Positions 7,921-15,661 of a stretch of 21,672 nucleotides of DNA are shown piece after piece. Origin of the DNA: Prolixibacteraceae bacterium UBA5740. GTDB taxonomy: Bacteria; Bacteroidota; Bacteroidia; Bacteroidales; Prolixibacteraceae. Numbering within the stretch: the stretch's first letter is position 1; every line of letters starts with the position of its first letter. The position numbers and the translations under genes are program-made. The notes beneath the pieces are model-generated. The model was not told the DNA's origin, did not search any database, and saw only the letters and a program-made list of their open reading frames with translations. Location: NCBI GenBank assembly GCA_002419285.1, contig DIFU01000080.1, positions 1 to 21,672 on the forward strand. The letters run 5' to 3'.

Positions 7921-8703
7921 CTACGCCTCTAATTTTCCAATCATTTCAGGTTGGTAACGATTATCCCAAAGGATGTAACCTGCCCCTTTGCTTATCAAGG
8001 CATCAAGGTATTCCTGCTTAATCTCTTTATCCTGATTATTGACGATTGCCAAACCTTTCAATTCTTTACCGGAGATTTTCTCTCGCGCCGTTTTGATGTC
8101 CTCCCATCCGAAAAGAAAATTCGGGACATTGATCTTGTTTAATGAATTGAAAGATTTTATGACAAGTTCCCTTTGACGGCCCGCAATCTGGAAATCAAAA
8201 GTAAACTCAATTCCGGTTGAGCCTTTTGCAATAAACTGGGGTGTATAAATCACGTTTTGCTCATCCAGATAGCCCCGTACGTCTTCCTTGAAAATGGATG
8301 AAACAGTATGTTTTGCCATCATGGCCATATCGGCAACTTCAGAAATTGCACTGATTAAATTATGCTTCTTTTGATTGAATTCCTTTTCCGAACCAGTGAC
8401 TTGCAATTCGTTTTCAACCAGGGTAATGCCATAATTCATGAATATCATCTCGAGCCATTCCTTCCGTTTGGGTGACCTGAGAACGGAAGCCCCGGCGAGT
8501 TCCAGGTTGGAAAGGGTTTGACCATCGTCAGATAGCGTTACCCTGCCATTATCTAGCCTTGCATAAATCTCGATATTGTCGTTAAAAAGTCCTGTAAACG
8601 GCGTCACGATAGTACTCCAGCCAGTTTGCAAGTCCTTGGTTACTGTGGTCTTTTGCCTTAACCAATCGTAATATTCCTTTATGCTTTCTTCAATCCAATT
8701 CAT
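7921..8703 (-). CDS. DUF1828/DUF1829 domain protein
   Basis: This 260-residue soluble protein is of unknown biochemical function. Residues about 27-115 resemble DUF1828: a pattern like IEIYARLDNGRVTLSDDG (45-62) followed by TLSNLELAG. The C-terminal half (about 150-250) resembles DUF1829, with alternating strands and the motif GYILWDNRY. Proteins of this type are found in mobile elements and genomic islands; that is my recollection and not tested here. Its start overlaps the stop of the upstream 177-residue gene by 4 bp (ATGA, 8700-8703), so the two are almost certainly co-translated partners. Both sit between hsdS and hsdR inside the restriction locus, suggesting an accessory defence or toxin-antitoxin-like role, which is inference. 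Confidence 0.75.
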   Translation of the reverse strand: MNWIEESIKEYYDWLRQKTTVTKDLQTGWSTIVTPFTGLFNDNIEIYARLDNGRVTLSDDGQTLSNLELAGASVLRSPKRKEWLEMIFMNYGITLVENELQVTGSEKEFNQKKHNLISAISEVADMAMMAKHTVSSIFKEDVRGYLDEQNVIYTPQFIAKGSTGIEFTFDFQIAGRQRELVIKSFNSLNKINVPNFLFGWEDIKTAREKISGKELKGLAIVNNQDKEIKQEYLDALISKGAGYILWDNRYQPEMIGKLEA

Positions 8704-9233
8704 AGAAGCAATGAATTTACGGTAATTTCTGTTTGAATATTGACAATTCTTGCAAAATATCGTATAATCCTGGCAATATTCAATTGCAAGTCAGGATTAT
8801 CGTCAAGTTCCTTGATTTCAAAACCATCATCTTTCAGGGGTACTGCCCATGACAACGTTTTGTAACCCTGGACATGATAATGAATATGGTGTTCGTGACT
8901 GTCAAAATGTTTTCCGGCGTAGGGATGGAATTTTGCAGGCACGAATTCGGAAATCGCTTCGGGATTGGTATGTCCGCTATTGTAATCAATCCTGATCAAG
9001 CCGGTTTTGCTGTCATTTTCCTGATGATGAAAGCTGATGCGAATTCTATTTTTGTCACTTTGGTTAATCTCCCATAAAAACGTATAATCGTCATCGACAG
9101 GCGAAACCAATTCGAGTCGAAGTTTCAGGGGAAACATCTGGTCAATACTGTAATGATTCAACAGACTATCATTTACAACCACCTTCTTTGGTATACCAAG
9201 CAGATATTCTGCTTGTTCATTGGTTATGTTCAT
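8700..9233 (-). CDS. DUF6978-like protein, partner of the DUF1828/1829 gene
   Basis: This 177-residue soluble protein has mixed strand/helix character. The N-terminus (NEQAEYLLGIPKKVV) reads as a short helical domain. The middle contains a histidine-rich patch, HFDSHEHHIHYHV (about 109-121), then a GYKTLSWAVPL strand. The C-terminal 40 residues are predicted helical. I associate it with DUF6978, but that is a recollection and not firm. The His cluster could bind a metal or be part of a nuclease-like fold. The overlap with the next gene by 4 bp shows coupling. It lies 113 bp downstream of hsdS (stop at 9347) with no terminator visible. Confidence 0.6.
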   Translation of the reverse strand: MNITNEQAEYLLGIPKKVVVNDSLLNHYSIDQMFPLKLRLELVSPVDDDYTFLWEINQSDKNRIRISFHHQENDSKTGLIRIDYNSGHTNPEAISEFVPAKFHPYAGKHFDSHEHHIHYHVQGYKTLSWAVPLKDDGFEIKELDDNPDLQLNIARIIRYFARIVNIQTEITVNSLLL

Positions 9234-9346
9234 GGTTTAAATTCGTATTTGCTCTTTTCTATAATTTTGAGGTGTTTGTGAAAGGAACAAGCATTATCCC
9301 TTTCCTCAATCTTTTTCGGATTCCGTCGTAGGTGTAAATTGGTAAA

Positions 9347-10603
9347 TCATGGCCTTACTTTTTCGCTCATTTCCACCCTTACCTCCCCGCTCATCAACTT
9401 CGGCAATAAAGTATCACGCAAAGCGGTGAGAGTGCGGATTTGAGATTTATTTTGATTTATTTTTTGATACAAATGATAAACCCTTGAATGAAATTGTAAA
9501 ACAGATTCTTCATCGGGCATTTTGTACTCATTTTCGAAAAGTAAAGCTTTATAATCTAAATTCTTTATTCCTGAACTGCCATTTTCGAGATTAAAAAACT
9601 CATCTTGATTATATAAATATCGGATGTAACCGTAAAGGAAGAATGAGTATTCTGATTTTTTTACTCTGATCAATCTGCAAAAATTTGAAAATACCAAAGG
9701 ATAATCAAAAAGTCTTTTAATCTGCTCATTAATATAGCAAATTCTGCCGGTTGACTGGTTTTCGGTACCGCCAGAAATCTCTATAATTAAATCGCCTTCC
9801 TTGGGATAGATTGATTGAAACTTACTTTCTTTTATGAAGCGAACAGGCGTCTTTGCAGGTATCCCATTATTCAAATCAGAAATATCAGTACCTCTGATAC
9901 AACAAACAGCTTTTGTCCAATTAGCATCCTGTTCTTCTTTACCCCAATCACCTCCTAATGTTCCATTGATCCAATTTCCGAAGGTACCATCCTCCCGATC
10001 CTCCTTCGCTTCCTCCACAAACCACTGCCTAAACAGTGTTTCGGCCATTTTTTCAAGGGTTTGGTTTTGCCGGTGGAGCAGGTCTATTTTATCATGAATC
10101 GACTTGAGTGTTTCAGCAATTTTTATCTGAATATCAATAGGAGGGACTTGCATCGTCAGAGATGATAACATATCATTATTCAAACTCGCTCTTGTTGTTA
10201 TTGATGAAATTCCCGTAACGGCTGCTCTGAATTTTTGATTTCTAAAAAAGAATCCAGCAAATTCCGGTAATACTTCAATTTTTCCTTTGGGCCTTAATCG
10301 TTTTGTAAAACCATTAAATGTAGCTTTCGGATAATCCTTAAGTGCAACACAACTCATTCCAAGATCTTCATCGGTCTCGCTTGTTCTGGTAAGGAATACA
10401 TCACCTCGTTGAATTGAACAACTTTTTTGCTCCCATTCAGTAGAATTAACAAGTTCTTTTAATGTATCTGGAACAAAATAATTATTAAAAATTTCCTTGA
10501 AAGATAAGAATCCATATCCAAAGCCAAATTCATTCCTAGGTTTTGAAAGACCAGAACCGAAATCATAAATTTCATCCAATTTATATTCTCTCCACTCACT
10601 CAT
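9347..10603 (-). CDS. hsdS: Type I restriction system specificity subunit HsdS
   Basis: This 418-residue DNA-recognition subunit directs both methylation and restriction. Two target-recognition domains can be seen, about residues 1-155 and 215-365. Each is followed by a conserved helical spacer: PPIDIQIKIAETLKSIHDKI (154-173), and a C-terminal one containing LRDTLLPKLMSGEV. The first spacer continues into a coiled coil, RQNQTLEKMAETLFRQWFVE. The second recognition domain is noticeably AT-rich compared with hsdM and hsdR, as expected for exchangeable specificity domains. The start ATG at 10603 overlaps the stop of a small upstream ORF by 8 bp. The gene is intact and normal length. Confidence 0.93.
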   Translation of the reverse strand: MSEWREYKLDEIYDFGSGLSKPRNEFGFGYGFLSFKEIFNNYFVPDTLKELVNSTEWEQKSCSIQRGDVFLTRTSETDEDLGMSCVALKDYPKATFNGFTKRLRPKGKIEVLPEFAGFFFRNQKFRAAVTGISSITTRASLNNDMLSSLTMQVPPIDIQIKIAETLKSIHDKIDLLHRQNQTLEKMAETLFRQWFVEEAKEDREDGTFGNWINGTLGGDWGKEEQDANWTKAVCCIRGTDISDLNNGIPAKTPVRFIKESKFQSIYPKEGDLIIEISGGTENQSTGRICYINEQIKRLFDYPLVFSNFCRLIRVKKSEYSFFLYGYIRYLYNQDEFFNLENGSSGIKNLDYKALLFENEYKMPDEESVLQFHSRVYHLYQKINQNKSQIRTLTALRDTLLPKLMSGEVRVEMSEKVRP

Positions 10604-10760
10604 TGATCCTGATTTTAGCTAGGTTTAACAATTCAGCGGCTTCGGTATTCATATTCGAGAAGGCAAACCATTTTTTGCTATGGTCTAATGGTGCCAGATT
10701 TTTTATAGTAACAATCCGGAACCTAATGTTATTATAATTTAAGAGTTTACTATTTTCCAT
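10596..10760 (-). CDS. Small ORF (54 residues) coupled to hsdS
   Basis: Reading the minus strand from the ATG at 10760 gives 54 residues ending in TGA at 10596-10598. The protein begins MENSKLLNYNNIRFRIVTIK and ends EAAELLNLAKIRINE. Its stop overlaps the hsdS start by 8 bp, the arrangement expected for translational coupling. It lies 80 bp downstream of fic. No family is recognised. It could be a small antitoxin-like or regulatory protein, or the C-terminal remnant of a lost gene. Support is context and a credible composition only. Confidence 0.45.
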   Translation of the reverse strand: MENSKLLNYNNIRFRIVTIKNLAPLDHSKKWFAFSNMNTEAAELLNLAKIRINE

Positions 10761-10840
10761 GCTTTTGCATTGTTCTGCTTTTGTGAAGGCCTTTGTTCCA
10801 CACTGGCGATTCGCAGTGAAAAACGGAATTCTTTATTTTA

Positions 10841-11983
10841 TCAATCATTATAAAAAGCATCTATGTAAGGTTCAAAAATGAACATCCTGTTGCGGCTTTG
10901 TCCGGTCATTTCGGTCAGATACTTTTTCTCATGCATCAGGGCAACAAGGTCGTTGGCGGCTTTGTAACTTAAATTGCAGGTTTTGGAGGCTTTATCGATA
11001 GTGGTTACAGGGTCTTTAAACAACGAGTTCAGCAATAACAGGGCAGAGTTGCTCCGGCGACCAAAACTCAGGTTGATTTCTTTCTCAATATTTGCCTTCA
11101 AGGAAAGAACATTCGACAACGTTTGCACGGCTTGTGTGGCAGTTTGTTCGACACCTGCCAGAAAGTATTTAATCCATTGCAACATGTCGTTTTTTGTCCT
11201 TACCATACTAAGATTATCGTAATACAGACCTTTGTTTTTTTCAAACCAGGTCGACAGGTACAATAAAGGTTTGTCGAGTATGCCTTCGCTAACAAAGTAA
11301 AGTGTTATTAATAGCCTTCCAATACGCCCGTTACCATCCAAAAACGGGTGAATGGTTTCAAATTGATAATGGGCGATGGCAATACGTATTAATGCCGGAA
11401 CATCAATTTCGTCGTTATTAAGGAATTTTTCAAGGTCGCCCATCAGGTCGTTCACCAGCATATGTTGAGGGGGAATAAAAACTGCATCAGTCAGGGAACC
11501 ACCTCCAATCCAGTTCTGACTGTTACGATACTCCCCGGGTAGTTTATGTTCGCCTCTTACACTTTGAAGCAATATATAGTGTGTACTCTTTATCAAACGT
11601 GAAGAAATTGGAAGATTTTTTAACTCTTCAATTGCCTCATTTAATGCTTTGATGTAATTATTTACCTCCTGCCAATCATTTCGACGTTCGGGCTTAATTT
11701 CTTCATAGGGTAAAATTGCCTCATCAATATTGGTTTGCGTCCCCTCAATTCGGCTCGAGACAACTGCCTCTTTGGTAACATGAAGTTGAATAAACAAATC
11801 GATGTTTGGAACAAGTCGTGCATAAGAGTTGAGTTCGCCAAGCTTAACCGCTGCCTTTTCAAGTAAACGGTTAATGACTGGTGTTTTCCAAATCCATTCA
11901 TCATTAATGGCAGTCGGTACAAAATATTTGTACCCGAAGCCCTTTTCAAAATGACCTGCCTGATATTTTTCTAATTCAATCAT
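10841..11983 (-). CDS. Fic family AMP-transferase-like protein with N-terminal inhibitory motif
   Basis: This 380-residue protein carries the full Fic catalytic motif HPFLDGNGRIGR (212-223), with the catalytic His212. Fic enzymes usually transfer AMP from ATP onto hydroxyls of target proteins. Upstream, SSRIEG (76-81) matches the autoinhibitory helix motif (S/T)xxxE(G/N) with Glu80, so this is a self-inhibited (class II) Fic. The N-terminal 100 residues form the Fic_N-like helical domain. The C-terminal 80 residues (from about 300) look like a winged helix, suggesting DNA binding and autoregulation. It is inserted between hsdM and hsdS, as is common in Bacteroidetes type I loci. Paired inverted repeats lie just upstream. 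Confidence 0.92.
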   Translation of the reverse strand: MIELEKYQAGHFEKGFGYKYFVPTAINDEWIWKTPVINRLLEKAAVKLGELNSYARLVPNIDLFIQLHVTKEAVVSSRIEGTQTNIDEAILPYEEIKPERRNDWQEVNNYIKALNEAIEELKNLPISSRLIKSTHYILLQSVRGEHKLPGEYRNSQNWIGGGSLTDAVFIPPQHMLVNDLMGDLEKFLNNDEIDVPALIRIAIAHYQFETIHPFLDGNGRIGRLLITLYFVSEGILDKPLLYLSTWFEKNKGLYYDNLSMVRTKNDMLQWIKYFLAGVEQTATQAVQTLSNVLSLKANIEKEINLSFGRRSNSALLLLNSLFKDPVTTIDKASKTCNLSYKAANDLVALMHEKKYLTEMTGQSRNRMFIFEPYIDAFYND

Positions 11984-11997
11984 TTTTTCTGTTAAAG

Positions 11998-12066
11998 GTA
12001 AAATAAAGAAATCGTTATTTTACTTTTAGGCCTGAAAGTAAAATAAAAGAAATCATATTTTACTTT
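11998..12066 (-). promoter_or_regulatory. Two tandem inverted repeats upstream of fic
   Basis: The first is GTAAAATAA (11998-12006) with its exact complement TTATTTTAC (12015-12023). The second is AAAGTAAAATA (12035-12045) with TATTTTACTTT (12056-12066), overlapping the hsdM stop at 12060-12062. The two are related and share the core GTAAAATA and the spacer AGAAATC. They occupy nearly the whole gap before the fic start at 11983, so they look like a paired operator, perhaps bound by the Fic winged helix. Confidence 0.6.
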
Positions 12067-13607
12067 TCATCATTTAGTTTTATCTTCTTTAAATTTTCCG
12101 TAATCTGCTTATTCAGAATAACTTCTTCCGCTAATTGTGCTTCAAACTCAGCTTTCAGTTGTGCGAACCGCTCGTTAAAGTCGAAATCATCCTCCTCATC
12201 GGGCAGTCCCACATATCGGCCCGGGGTCAGCACATAATCGAGTTCCTTTACCCTGTCAACCGATACGGAAGCACAAAAACCCGGGACATCTTCATATTGT
12301 CCACCCGGATTCCGCCAGTTATGGTAGGTATCCGTAATCTGTCGGATGTCGTCGTCCGACAGCTCCCGGGTTCTCCGGTTGATCAGGTGTCCCAAATTGC
12401 GGGCATCGATAAACAGGATCTCACCGCTGCGGTCCCTGAATTTCCCGTTTTTACGGTTTCGGCTCAGGAACCATAGGGCGGCCGGTATCTGGGTATTCAG
12501 GAATAATTTAGCCGGAAGGTTTACGATGCAATCAATCAACCCCTCCTCAACCAGTGATTTCCGGATGTCGCCCTCGCCACTTGTTTTTGATGTCAAGGCT
12601 CCCTTGGCCAATACCACCCCTGCCTGTCCCGAAGGATTGAGATGGTAAATGAAATGCTGTATCCAGGCAAAGTTGGCATTCCCGGTTGGAGGAACACCAA
12701 ACTGCCAGCGTCCGTCCTTGCGCAACAAATCACCACCCCAGTCGCTGACATTAAACGGTGGATTGGCAATGATAAAATCGGACTTAAGATCTTTGTGGGC
12801 ATCGTTTAAAAACGAACCCTCATTGTTCCATTTGACCTGTGAGCTGTCAATACCCCTGATGGCCAGGTTCATCTTGCACAATCGCCAGGTAGTCTGGTTG
12901 CTTTCCTGTCCATAGATTGATATATCATTGATTTTACCCTGGTGTTGGGTTACGAACTTCTCCGACTGCACAAACATTCCACCTGATCCGCAACAGGGAT
13001 CAAACACCCTGCCATGGTAAGGTTCAAGCATCTCGACAAGCAACTCGACCACACTCCGGGGCGTATAGAACTGTCCGCCCTTCTTGCCCTCAGCCAGCGC
13101 AAATTCGCCCAGAAAATACTCGAAAACATGCCCAAGCACATCGGCGCTCCTCGATTTGGTATCCCCTAGGGCAATGTTACTAACCAGGTCGATCAGCTCA
13201 CCCAGACTGGTAGGATCCAGGTTTTGTCTGGCATAAACCTTGGGAAGCACCCCCTTGAGGGAAGGATTTTCCTTCTCGATGGCATCCATGGCCGCATCGA
13301 TGGTAACCCCGATGGTAGGTAGTTTAGCCTGTGAAACCAACATGTTCCAGCGAGCCTCGGCCGGGACAAAAAAGACATTCTCGGCCTTGTATTCGTCCTT
13401 GTCTTCCGGATCGGCACCCTGCTCCTCTTCGGCCTTCAGACGGGCGTATAATTCTTCAAACGCATCAGAAATGTATTTCAGGAAAATCAACCCCAAAACA
13501 ACATGCTTGTATTCGGCTGCATCAATGTTCTTTCTCAGTTTATCCGCTGTTTTCCAGAGCTGTTTTTCCAGTGGTTCTTCAGTGCCGTTGCCTTTTTTCT
13601 TTGCCAT
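12060..13607 (-). CDS. hsdM: Type I restriction system DNA methyltransferase HsdM
   Basis: This 515-residue N6-adenine DNA methyltransferase protects host DNA and forms the core of the restriction complex. The N-terminal HsdM_N helical domain (about 10-130) is followed by the catalytic domain, with the SAM-binding motif FDPCCGSGG (202-210) and the catalytic NPPF (282-285). GQFYTPRSVVELLVE (178-192) is the usual family signature. Length and motifs are normal. The start (13607) is preceded by AAGGAT (13615-13620), a usable ribosome binding site, and a TACTTTTG box further up. Methylation sites are set by the HsdS encoded at 9347-10603. Confidence 0.96.
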   Translation of the reverse strand: MAKKKGNGTEEPLEKQLWKTADKLRKNIDAAEYKHVVLGLIFLKYISDAFEELYARLKAEEEQGADPEDKDEYKAENVFFVPAEARWNMLVSQAKLPTIGVTIDAAMDAIEKENPSLKGVLPKVYARQNLDPTSLGELIDLVSNIALGDTKSRSADVLGHVFEYFLGEFALAEGKKGGQFYTPRSVVELLVEMLEPYHGRVFDPCCGSGGMFVQSEKFVTQHQGKINDISIYGQESNQTTWRLCKMNLAIRGIDSSQVKWNNEGSFLNDAHKDLKSDFIIANPPFNVSDWGGDLLRKDGRWQFGVPPTGNANFAWIQHFIYHLNPSGQAGVVLAKGALTSKTSGEGDIRKSLVEEGLIDCIVNLPAKLFLNTQIPAALWFLSRNRKNGKFRDRSGEILFIDARNLGHLINRRTRELSDDDIRQITDTYHNWRNPGGQYEDVPGFCASVSVDRVKELDYVLTPGRYVGLPDEEDDFDFNERFAQLKAEFEAQLAEEVILNKQITENLKKIKLNDEK

Positions 13608-13644
13608 TAAAATGATCCTTTTTGGGTTAGATTTACGTAAAATT

Positions 13645-13652
13645 CAAAAGTA
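13645..13652 (-). promoter_or_regulatory. Candidate Bacteroidetes -7 box for hsdM
   Basis: On the minus strand the sequence reads TACTTTTG, matching the Bacteroidetes -7 consensus TAnnTTTG. It is 38 bp upstream of the hsdM ATG. A good TTTG -33 box at the right spacing is not obvious, so the call is tentative. Confidence 0.35.
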
Positions 13653-13926
13653 GCGAATACTAATGAGTCATTAAGCATAATTATTGAGCGAATATCGTAA
13701 TACTTTGAAAAACTCTCAGGTCTTTAAGCTGGCATTGTGATTTTACTTTACCAATTTTGAATTTAAGATTCAGAGATCTTTTTAAAACTTGATTACATTA
13801 TTTCAATTTATCACTGTTTAATATAAATCCACAAACTTGTCACATAACCGTCACATAAATTATGAACACATTATCAACCACTTACGACAAAAACATCATG
13901 AAAAGCAACTTGCCGATCACATAAAA
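13653..13926. other. AT-rich intergenic stretch, no gene seen
   Basis: About 270 bp upstream of hsdM is AT-rich and has stop codons in all frames. A short direct repeat, GTCACATAA, occurs twice near 13837-13858. Nothing else is recognised. Confidence 0.5.
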
Positions 13927-14088
13927 CTATGCCCAGAAGGGAATATACTTTGCATATTTTCTTGAATTACTTTCCGGATCATCCTCTTTTATTAAACCAG
14001 CTGTAATCGTATCCCGGATAATGCGTGAAGCGATTGAATAATTTTTCTCCGTAATTTGGAATCGTTTTCTTAATGATTGGTTTGTCAT
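13927..14088 (-). pseudogene. C-terminal relic of an AlbA_2/Schlafen-type ATP-binding protein
   Basis: The minus strand encodes 53 residues from ATG 14088 to TAG 13927. It contains a winged-helix-like stretch (SLRKRFQITEKNY, then SIASRIIRDTITAGLIKEDD) and ends KYAKYIPFWA. This ending is highly characteristic of the C-terminus of AlbA_2-domain ATP-binding proteins, which often sit inside Bacteroidetes type I restriction loci. The remaining 400 or so residues are absent, so this is a fragment left by deletion or replacement. It is upstream of hsdM in the same orientation, where the intact gene would be expected. Confidence 0.7.
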
Positions 14089-14145
14089 TCATTCAATGCA
14101 TTCATTTACCCAATCAGCAAATTGCTGGTAATGTTTAATGGTCAT
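14089..14145 (-). pseudogene. 18-residue ORF fragment adjoining the relic
   Basis: Directly before the relic, an ATG at 14145 opens 18 codons (MTIKHYQQFADWVNECIE) ending in TGA at 14089-14091. The relic ATG follows the stop immediately. It may be the tail of another lost gene, or a frame-broken piece; no family is assigned. Confidence 0.3.
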
Positions 14146-14201
14146 ATTACGGTTTGATGGTTTACCTACATTTAGTTTATCTATTCAACAACCCCAAATA
14201 T

Positions 14202-14239
14202 AAAAAATGCCTGAAACATAAAAGTCATTCCAGGCATAT
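14202..14239 (-). terminator. Rho-independent terminator of the 14266-14814 gene
   Basis: On the minus strand, ATGCCTGGAA pairs with TTTCAGGCAT (one G-T pair) and is followed by a run of T. On the plus strand the arms are ATGCCTG (14207-14213) and CAGGCAT (14231-14237) with A6 to the left. It lies 27 bp past the stop of the last lysis-cassette gene, closing that transcription unit. Confidence 0.75.
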
Positions 14240-14265
14240 TAATTTATCAAAATATTTATCAAAGA

Positions 14266-14814
14266 TCATTTTAGGATGGCAAAACCCACCTTTCCACTTA
14301 TCTGCCCATCCACCCCAACCTCCACTCCAACCATATACCGGTGCCCATTAGGTATGTATTCCACCCCAAAAGAAGGGGATGAATGATGATGGAAATCGGT
14401 TCTTAAGCCGATTGTTGCGAATAACATTCGGTTCCGGACTGATCGGGTTACGGTATTATTTACCTCCAGTGTCCGGTAAACTTCGGGGATCTTAAAATCA
14501 ACCTGGAGGTCTTTCCTGAGCAATTCTCCCACGACAACTTGCTCGCCCCTGATGGTTCCATAGGGGAGGTAAACGGTGTCGCGGTATGTTCGGATATTTG
14601 TATTGGTGTCAACATACACCGGAACAGGCTTTTCAATGGTTATTTGCTGGGTAATGGTATGGATGATGGTGTCAACCTGTATCAAGGTGTCTGTTTCGAA
14701 GACAGTCTCTACAACAGGCTTACGAAGGTTGTATTGGAAGAAATTCCCGGCGAGGGAAATGATCAGTAGCAAGAGTGCTATCATTAAAAGAGTGCTTTGG
14801 AATTGATTTTTCAT
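14266..14814 (-). CDS. Membrane-anchored protein, spanin-like/DUF6808-like
   Basis: This 182-residue protein has a single N-terminal membrane segment (about residues 8-26) and then a long periplasmic region. Residues 33-80 are rich in Val, Thr and Asp in an alternating pattern (ETDTLIQVDTIIHTITQQIT) and PVPVYVDTNTNIRTYRDTVYLP. The last 50 residues read as amphipathic beta strands. This anchor-plus-extended-arm shape and its place right after a peptidoglycan hydrolase resemble phage Rz or unimolecular spanins and DUF6808-type proteins of Bacteroidetes phages. The function is inferred. It is the last gene of the cassette, 118 bp after the hydrolase stop, with repeats filling the gap and a terminator behind. 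Confidence 0.6.
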   Translation of the reverse strand: MKNQFQSTLLMIALLLLIISLAGNFFQYNLRKPVVETVFETDTLIQVDTIIHTITQQITIEKPVPVYVDTNTNIRTYRDTVYLPYGTIRGEQVVVGELLRKDLQVDFKIPEVYRTLEVNNTVTRSVRNRMLFATIGLRTDFHHHSSPSFGVEYIPNGHRYMVGVEVGVDGQISGKVGFAILK

Positions 14815-14834
14815 TGGATAATGGTCTTATTTAA

Positions 14835-14941
14835 AAGATGTCATCTTCTCGTTGCATCCGTCTTCGGAAAAGATGACATCTTCTCGCAAAAAGATGACAT
14901 CTTCTCGTTGCATCCGTCTTCGGAAAAAGATGTCATCTTCT
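14835..14941. repeat. Four copies of the palindrome AAGATGwCATCTTCT
   Basis: Copies lie at 14835-14849, 14870-14884, 14891-14905 and 14927-14941 (w is T, A, A, T). Copies 1-2 and 3-4 are joined by the same 20-base spacer CGTTGCATCCGTCTTCGGAA, which itself has a CCG-TCTT-CGG hairpin. Copy 4 contains the hydrolase stop codon (14933-14935). The array lies between the hydrolase and spanin-like genes. Confidence 0.85.
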
Positions 14942-15661
14942 ATCATCTGTGGTGAACCTAAACACTGCCCCCACATGGTCGGCAATCACATATACCGATT
15001 CCTTCTTTCGTATTAGCCGCCTCACCCCCTCACCATCGTCCGAACTGCTGCCGTTGGTGTTGAACTCGATAGTGAAGTAGTGCTGACGGCTTTCGGATTC
15101 GACCAGGGCGACGTGTGAGACCCTTTTCTTTGATTCGGAATAGAATCCCGCCACCTGCCCCGGAAGACTCTCAAAAGGGCTAATTTGTGGTTTGTTGCGA
15201 CGGTACACCACATTCTCTTTAAACCAGCTTGGACTCCAGGCCGATTGTGGGTTGGGTATCTTCAATTGGTTGTGGCACCAGGTGAGTCCTGCGGCACAAT
15301 AGGCATATCCTTCGGAAAGGTTTACCTCCAGCAGGTATTTCCTGACCTCGGGACCGTCATTCCTCCCGGTCTTCTCACGCACACCCACCTGCGAGGCGGC
15401 CACTGCCACGAGTTTCCCGCGCAATGTCTCATGTCCTGGACTATTGTCGACGGGTTCCGTGGTCAATGCCATATGCCCTTGACATTGACCAACACGTTCT
15501 GCTGGCAATATCTCATGCACCTGACACTGATCAACGAGTTCCGTGCGCAGCGCCGCCTTCTTGGGCAGGTTGTGGCCCTGTGTCAATACAGACTGGCCAG
15601 CAAGAGTGCCCCCACTGCATATAAACAGTAGAAAAACAAGGCAATACGTATTTGTTGCCAT
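14933..15661 (-). CDS. Exported CHAP-type peptidoglycan hydrolase (endolysin-like)
   Basis: This 242-residue protein probably cleaves peptidoglycan peptide bonds. The catalytic domain (about 84-242) begins VAVAASQVGVREKTGRNDG and has the Cys motif GYAYCAAGLTWCH (Cys122), a His in VSHVALVES (His183) and a following acidic or Asn partner (Glu199/Asn201). This is the CHAP/NlpC-like arrangement. The start at 15661 is chosen because it gives a hydrophobic signal segment (CLVFLLFICSGGTLAG); a longer frame to 15820 would run through the holin-like gene. Between them, residues 29-84 are four exact-length 14-residue degenerate repeats. Its first 79 bp overlap the upstream membrane-protein gene in another frame. 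Confidence 0.8.
   Translation of the reverse strand: MATNTYCLVFLLFICSGGTLAGQSVLTQGHNLPKKAALRTELVDQCQVHEILPAERVGQCQGHMALTTEPVDNSPGHETLRGKLVAVAASQVGVREKTGRNDGPEVRKYLLEVNLSEGYAYCAAGLTWCHNQLKIPNPQSAWSPSWFKENVVYRRNKPQISPFESLPGQVAGFYSESKKRVSHVALVESESRQHYFTIEFNTNGSSSDDGEGVRRLIRKKESVYVIADHVGAVFRFTTDDRR
15410..15577 (-). repeat. Four 42-bp tandem repeats in the hydrolase linker
   Basis: The DNA encodes four contiguous 14-residue units with consensus like VDQCQGHExLxxEx (residues 29-42, 43-56, 57-70, 71-84). Each has Gly-His or Val-His (His in each unit) and three Cys occur in total. The array starts only 6 bp after the overlapping membrane gene ends. Confidence 0.8.
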
